Shown here one piece after another: positions 60,198 to 64,000 of a DNA stretch of 64,000 bases. The DNA comes from Candidatus Endomicrobium procryptotermitis (lineage in GTDB: Bacteria > Elusimicrobiota > Endomicrobiia > Endomicrobiales > Endomicrobiaceae). The DNA lies in contig JAITIP010000004.1 of NCBI GenBank assembly GCA_031279415.1, positions 37,766 through 101,765 of the forward strand, in the 5' to 3' direction. A model generated the notes under the pieces. The model was not told the DNA's origin, ran no database searches, and saw only the letters and a program-made list of their open reading frames with translations. Within the stretch, counting starts at the first letter, position 1; each line of letters opens with the position of its first letter. The position numbers and the translations under genes are program-made.

Positions 60198-63100
60198 ATG
60201 GCAGAATTTGTACATTTACACAATCACACAGAATATTCTTTGCTTGACGGCGCTTGCCGTCTTATTGATGACAAAGGTAAACCTGGAGAACTATTTAACC
60301 TTATAGCAAAAGAATATAAAATGCCGGCTCTTGCCATTACCGACCACGGCAATATGTACGGAGCAATGGAATTTTACTGGGCGGCAAAAGAAAGCGGAAT
60401 AAAACCTATCATTGGCTGCGAAATTTACGTCGCGCCAAAGTCGCGGTTTGACAAAAGCGCTGAAAAAATTTCTGAAGAAGGCGGAAATTACAATCATTTA
60501 ACGCTTCTTGCAAAAGATTTTAAAGGTTATCAAAATCTTATGCATATAGTAAGCATAGGTTTTACTGAAGGTTTTTATTACAAACCGCGCGTAGATAAAG
60601 AAGTATTGCGCAAATACAGCGAAGGAATAATAGCGATGTCCGGCTGTCTTGCGGGTGAAGTTGCCGCAAATCTTCTTAAAGGTAATATGACAAAAGCCGA
60701 AACCGCGGCAATAGAGTATTGTGATATTTTCGGTAAAGAGAATTTTTATATTGAAATAATGGATAATGGGCTTGAAAACCAGCAAAAAATTATTCCCGGC
60801 CTCATGGACCTTTCCAAAAGAACTGGTATCGAACTTGTCGTAACAAATGACTGCCATTTTTTAAAAAAAGAGGACGCGGAAATTCATGATATTCTGCTTT
60901 GCATAGGTACCGGTAAAACTTTAAACGATATGAATAGAATGCGTTTTGAATCGGACTTGTTTTATTACCGTTCTCCCGAAGAAATGGAAAAAGTTTTTTC
61001 GTATATTCCGCAGGCTCTGAAAAATACTTTGGCGATTGCCGAAAAAACAAACCTCAAAATAAAATCAGACCAGCTTCTTCTGCCAAAATTTCCAGTACCC
61101 GCAGAATATAAGTCCGATTCCGAATATCTTGAAAAACTATGCCTTGAAGGTTTGGTTAAAAGATATGTAAACGTAAAACCCGAACACGAAGAAAGACTTA
61201 AACACGAACTCGGAATCATAAATAAAATGGGGTTTGCTTCATACTTTTTAATAGTGTCAGATTTCATAAAGTACGCAAAAGATAACGGAGTGCCGGTAGG
61301 GCCGGGCAGAGGTTCTGGAGCCGGCGCAATGGTTGCTTATACGCTCGGAATTACCGATATATGTCCTTTGAAATACGGGCTTCTTTTTGAAAGATTTTTA
61401 AATCCCGACAGGCGTTCAATGCCAGATTTGGATATAGATTTTGCCGATTTCGGAAGAGATAAAGTGATTGAATATGTGCGCAAAAAGTACGGCGAAGAAA
61501 AATGTGCGCAGATTATAACTTTCGGTTCTATGCAGGCGCGGCTTGTGATAAAAGATGTTGCCCGCGTTATGGGCTTTACGCCTGCGGAATCAAACAATAT
61601 AGCAAAACTTATTCCTTTTAATTCAAGCATTGCGGAAGCTTTACAATCTTCGCAGGATTTGGCAAAATTTGTCAAAACAGATGGCAGAATAGCAAAACTC
61701 ATATCTGCGTCGCAGCGTTTGGAAGGATTAAAAAGGCATACCGGGGTGCATGCCGCAGGTATGGTTATCGCAAATGAAGAAATAATGAATTATTCTCCTT
61801 TGGCAAAAGGATCAAGAGACATAATCACAACGCAGTATGACGGAGTAGTGCTGCCGCAGCTGGGACTTCTTAAAGTTGATTTTTTGGGGTTAAGAACTCT
61901 TACTATTATAGATGAGTGTGTAAAACTCGTCAAAGAAAAAGAACCTAACTTTGATTTAAATAAAATATTTCTTGACGACACTAAAACTTATGAACTTCTT
62001 TCTGACGCCAAATCACTGGGTGTTTTTCAGCTTGAAAGCAAAGGAATGAGAGATCTTATAAGAAAACTTAGACCCTCTAACATAGAAGACATTATAGCTT
62101 TGATAGCATTGTACCGACCGGGTCCCATGGGGTCAGGCATGTTGGATGATTTTGTCGCCAGAAAACACGGCAGAAAAGAAATAGAGTATGATCACGAACT
62201 GCAAAAACCGATTCTTGCAGATACTTACGGCGTTATTTTGTATCAGGAACAAGTCATGAAAATGGCAATAGCTCTGGCCGGCTTTACCCCCGGAGAAGCC
62301 GACGGACTGCGTAAAGCTATGAGCAAAAAGATACCGGAGGTAATCGAAGCACAAAGGGAAAAGTTTGTCAACGGCGCGCAGCAAAAAGGTGTTGACAGAA
62401 AAATTGCGAATAAGATTTATGACAATATTTACGCTTTTGCAGGTTATGGATTTAACAAATCACATTCTGCAGCATATGGAATGCTCTCTTATCAAACCGC
62501 TTATTTAAAAGCCAACTATCCTTTAGAATATTTGGCGGCACTTCTTAATTCCGAGATAGGACGTTCAGCCGTAAAAGATAATGAAGAAAGCAGGCTTGTA
62601 ACTTATCTTGCCGATGCCGAATCTTTCGGCATAAAGATACTTCCTCCAGATGTTCAGCATTCAAATGGAAAGTTTAAAGCCGAAGGGAAAAATATACGTT
62701 TTGGGCTTCTGGCGGTAAAAAATGTCGGAGAAGGCATAACCGAATCAATTGAACGGACAAGAAATGAAGGCTGTATATTTAAAGACTGGGATGAATTTTT
62801 GCAGCGCATAGATTTAAAATCCACAAATAAAAAGGCTCTTGAAAGCCTTGCCAAAGCTGGCGTTTTTGATGTTTTCGGGAAAGATAAACTTGAAATAAGA
62901 GCAAGTCTTCTGAAAAGCATCGATTCGTCCGTTGATAAAGCGGCAAAAATTAAGATGGAAAAGGAGTCCGCTCAAGGATTTTTATTTGACACTGCGGAAA
63001 CTATCAGCAATGAACTTTCACTGCAAAAAGTTAAACCGCTCGAATCTTTTGAAGCTTTGGAATATGAAAAAGAAGTGCTGGGCTTTTATCTTTCGGGACA

Positions 63101-63713
63101 TCCTTTAACGCCTCGTAAAAGAGAACTTATCGCATACTCAAATTACAGATTGGACAATCTCCCTGTGCCAAAAGAAGATATTGATATTAAAGATGCACAA
63201 ATAGTACGCATTGCCGGCATGATTTCTTCAATAAAAAAGATGATTTCCAAAGCAAGAAAAGAAGCTTACGCAAAGTTTAAACTTGAAGATCTTCACGGCA
63301 GCGTTGAGGTCATACTTTTTCCTAAATCGTTTGAAAGATATCAGCGATATTTAACTGCAAATAATGTCGTGGTCATAAGAGGCAGACTTACGGGATCAGA
63401 AGGGCAGGTGGAAATTATCGTTGAAGATATGATGACTATAGATGAAGCAAAAGTAAAATTCCAACCGAACTGCGGCGAAGTGCATATAAAAATTTCCACA
63501 ACAAGATACGATGACGACCTCAGCAAACAGCTTACAAAAGTATTTAAAGAACACAAAGGGAAAGCCAAAGTGTTTTTAGATCTCGAAGACCCTGTCCATG
63601 GCGATTACGCCCTTGAAACAGAATATATGTCAGATTGTTCTGATACATTTATCGCCTCAGTAGAAAAAATCATCGGAAGCCCAGATGTTGTCGAGCTTCA
63701 CTATACGAATTGA
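60198..63713 (+). CDS. dnaE: DNA polymerase III alpha subunit
   Basis: A 1171-residue replicative polymerase (DnaE1 type). It begins with the PHP domain (FVHLHNHTEYSLLDGACRL; ITDHGNMYGA). The palm has GPGRGSGAGAMVAYTLGITD and the catalytic PDLDIDFAD; a third acidic residue is in LLKVDFLGLRT. Fingers: YQEQVMKMAIALAGFTPGEADGLRKAMSKK. It continues through the tandem HhH region and a C-terminal OB domain (IVRIAGMISSIKKMISKARKEAYAKFKLED). No 3'-5' exonuclease insertion, so proofreading may be by the PHP domain or DnaQ. Length is normal. Confidence 0.97.
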   Translation: MAEFVHLHNHTEYSLLDGACRLIDDKGKPGELFNLIAKEYKMPALAITDHGNMYGAMEFYWAAKESGIKPIIGCEIYVAPKSRFDKSAEKISEEGGNYNHLTLLAKDFKGYQNLMHIVSIGFTEGFYYKPRVDKEVLRKYSEGIIAMSGCLAGEVAANLLKGNMTKAETAAIEYCDIFGKENFYIEIMDNGLENQQKIIPGLMDLSKRTGIELVVTNDCHFLKKEDAEIHDILLCIGTGKTLNDMNRMRFESDLFYYRSPEEMEKVFSYIPQALKNTLAIAEKTNLKIKSDQLLLPKFPVPAEYKSDSEYLEKLCLEGLVKRYVNVKPEHEERLKHELGIINKMGFASYFLIVSDFIKYAKDNGVPVGPGRGSGAGAMVAYTLGITDICPLKYGLLFERFLNPDRRSMPDLDIDFADFGRDKVIEYVRKKYGEEKCAQIITFGSMQARLVIKDVARVMGFTPAESNNIAKLIPFNSSIAEALQSSQDLAKFVKTDGRIAKLISASQRLEGLKRHTGVHAAGMVIANEEIMNYSPLAKGSRDIITTQYDGVVLPQLGLLKVDFLGLRTLTIIDECVKLVKEKEPNFDLNKIFLDDTKTYELLSDAKSLGVFQLESKGMRDLIRKLRPSNIEDIIALIALYRPGPMGSGMLDDFVARKHGRKEIEYDHELQKPILADTYGVILYQEQVMKMAIALAGFTPGEADGLRKAMSKKIPEVIEAQREKFVNGAQQKGVDRKIANKIYDNIYAFAGYGFNKSHSAAYGMLSYQTAYLKANYPLEYLAALLNSEIGRSAVKDNEESRLVTYLADAESFGIKILPPDVQHSNGKFKAEGKNIRFGLLAVKNVGEGITESIERTRNEGCIFKDWDEFLQRIDLKSTNKKALESLAKAGVFDVFGKDKLEIRASLLKSIDSSVDKAAKIKMEKESAQGFLFDTAETISNELSLQKVKPLESFEALEYEKEVLGFYLSGHPLTPRKRELIAYSNYRLDNLPVPKEDIDIKDAQIVRIAGMISSIKKMISKARKEAYAKFKLEDLHGSVEVILFPKSFERYQRYLTANNVVVIRGRLTGSEGQVEIIVEDMMTIDEAKVKFQPNCGEVHIKISTTRYDDDLSKQLTKVFKEHKGKAKVFLDLEDPVHGDYALETEYMSDCSDTFIASVEKIIGSPDVVELHYTN

Positions 63714-63792
63714 CTGTAAGGTTGGGTAAGGTTGGAGATTCTAAACAACAGAAGCTGAGAGGTTGAGTAAAGACAAAGATTAACAACGAATA

Positions 63793-63840
63793 CCCCATCC
63801 GCGAATGCCATTAGCATTCGCGGATGGGGATGTTTTTTTG
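63793..63840 (+). terminator. Very strong rho-independent terminator after dnaE
   Basis: A perfect 16-bp GC-rich stem (63793-63808 with 63814-63829) encloses a 5-nt loop CATTA and is followed by ATG and seven T. The sequence CCCCATCCGCGAATGC has an unusually high G+C for this genome. It lies 79 bp after the dnaE stop. Confidence 0.92.
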
Positions 63841-63882
63841 TTTTTATTAAATAAGTTATTACATATCACTTTACATTAATGA

Positions 63883-64000
63883 TTACAACAATCCCTCTAA
63901 CGTTAATTGTGCGTTTTTCCTTAAAGTCCAGCCGTTTTTGCCAGAACGGTAAGCTATATCTTCTAAAACACTTAATATTGTTTGCTTTTTAGGCGTCGTC
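63883..64000 (-). CDS. Partial gene of unknown function (C-terminus)
   Basis: The minus strand is open from the right window edge to TAA at 63883-63885, giving 38 complete codons that read KKQTILSVLEDIAYRSGKNG, then WTLRKNAQLTLEGLL. The text looks coding (charged helix, then a basic segment), but it is too short for a family call. Confidence 0.5.
   Translation of the reverse strand, partial: TTPKKQTILSVLEDIAYRSGKNGWTLRKNAQLTLEGLL

Noticed and set aside
1..64000. CRISPR array, rRNA operon or prophage structural genes
   Set aside because: No regularly spaced repeats, no 16S/23S text and no capsid, terminase or tail genes were seen; the integrase island contains no phage structural module.

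Overview
The window comes from an AT-rich, anaerobic, Gram-negative-type bacterium. It has LPS heptose genes (gmhA, hldE adenylyltransferase), a TonB-dependent receptor, a PorV/UPF0164-like envelope protein, many Sec signal peptides and lipoboxes, and a pilin-like gene beginning MKNIKGFTLIE. The mix of DUF4416, WG-repeat and pilin-like proteins, citramalate-based isoleucine synthesis and an indolepyruvate oxidoreductase/phenylacetate-CoA ligase cluster best fits the Elusimicrobiota, probably an Endomicrobium relative. That placement is an inference from gene content; no rRNA or tRNA gene was seen.

Layout. 0-2.5 kb: envelope protein genes and metF on the minus strand, with a palindromic repeat between them. 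2.6-4.4 kb: an inserted restriction-modification pair (D12-class adenine methylase plus HaeIII-family endonuclease, overlapping by 4 bp). 4.6-10.3 kb: cspA, then an M24 peptidase, efp, accB and accC, then gmhA, hldE and a standalone thiD2. 10.4-13.8 kb: a zinc-type ABC uptake operon with a small His/Cys membrane protein and an OB-fold partner. 14-17 kb: thiC, a DcrB-like protein and thrB. 17-18.6 kb: a GT-C glycosyltransferase-like membrane protein whose 5' end carries a 7-bp tandem repeat that decides its reading frame, next to an IS30 remnant. 19-28 kb: a long lysine/threonine and branched-chain amino acid block (lysC, pilin-like gene, cimA, ilvD, ilvB, ilvN, a Spy-like gene, ilvC). 28-29.8 kb: a kinase-less PASTA protein and rpe.

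30-33 kb is an accessory island: dinD, a HigB/HigA-type toxin-antitoxin pair with a well-formed promoter and operator, and a tyrosine integrase broken by a frameshift. 33-39.8 kb holds a metallophosphoesterase, unknown secreted proteins and the most unusual locus: a roughly 10-TM histidine kinase followed by a response regulator whose output domain looks like a NERD nuclease. 40-42 kb: a LysM-M23 peptidase, AMMECR1 and a WG-repeat protein. 42.4-48.4 kb (minus strand): a metal-uptake operon that joins CbiM/NikM, a PDGLE subunit, a TonB receptor, a zinc-type ABC transporter and a methyltransferase, with a NikR-like operator in front.

48.8-59 kb: YfcE phosphodiesterase, NFU, DUF98, then iorA, iorB, paaK and an ACT protein (2-oxoacid/aryl-acid metabolism), with membrane proteins of unknown function and several decayed ORFs. 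59.4-63.7 kb: a methyltransferase and dnaE, closed by a very strong terminator. A partial unknown gene enters at the right edge. Many intergenic gaps contain coding-like fragments broken by stops, which suggests ongoing gene decay.
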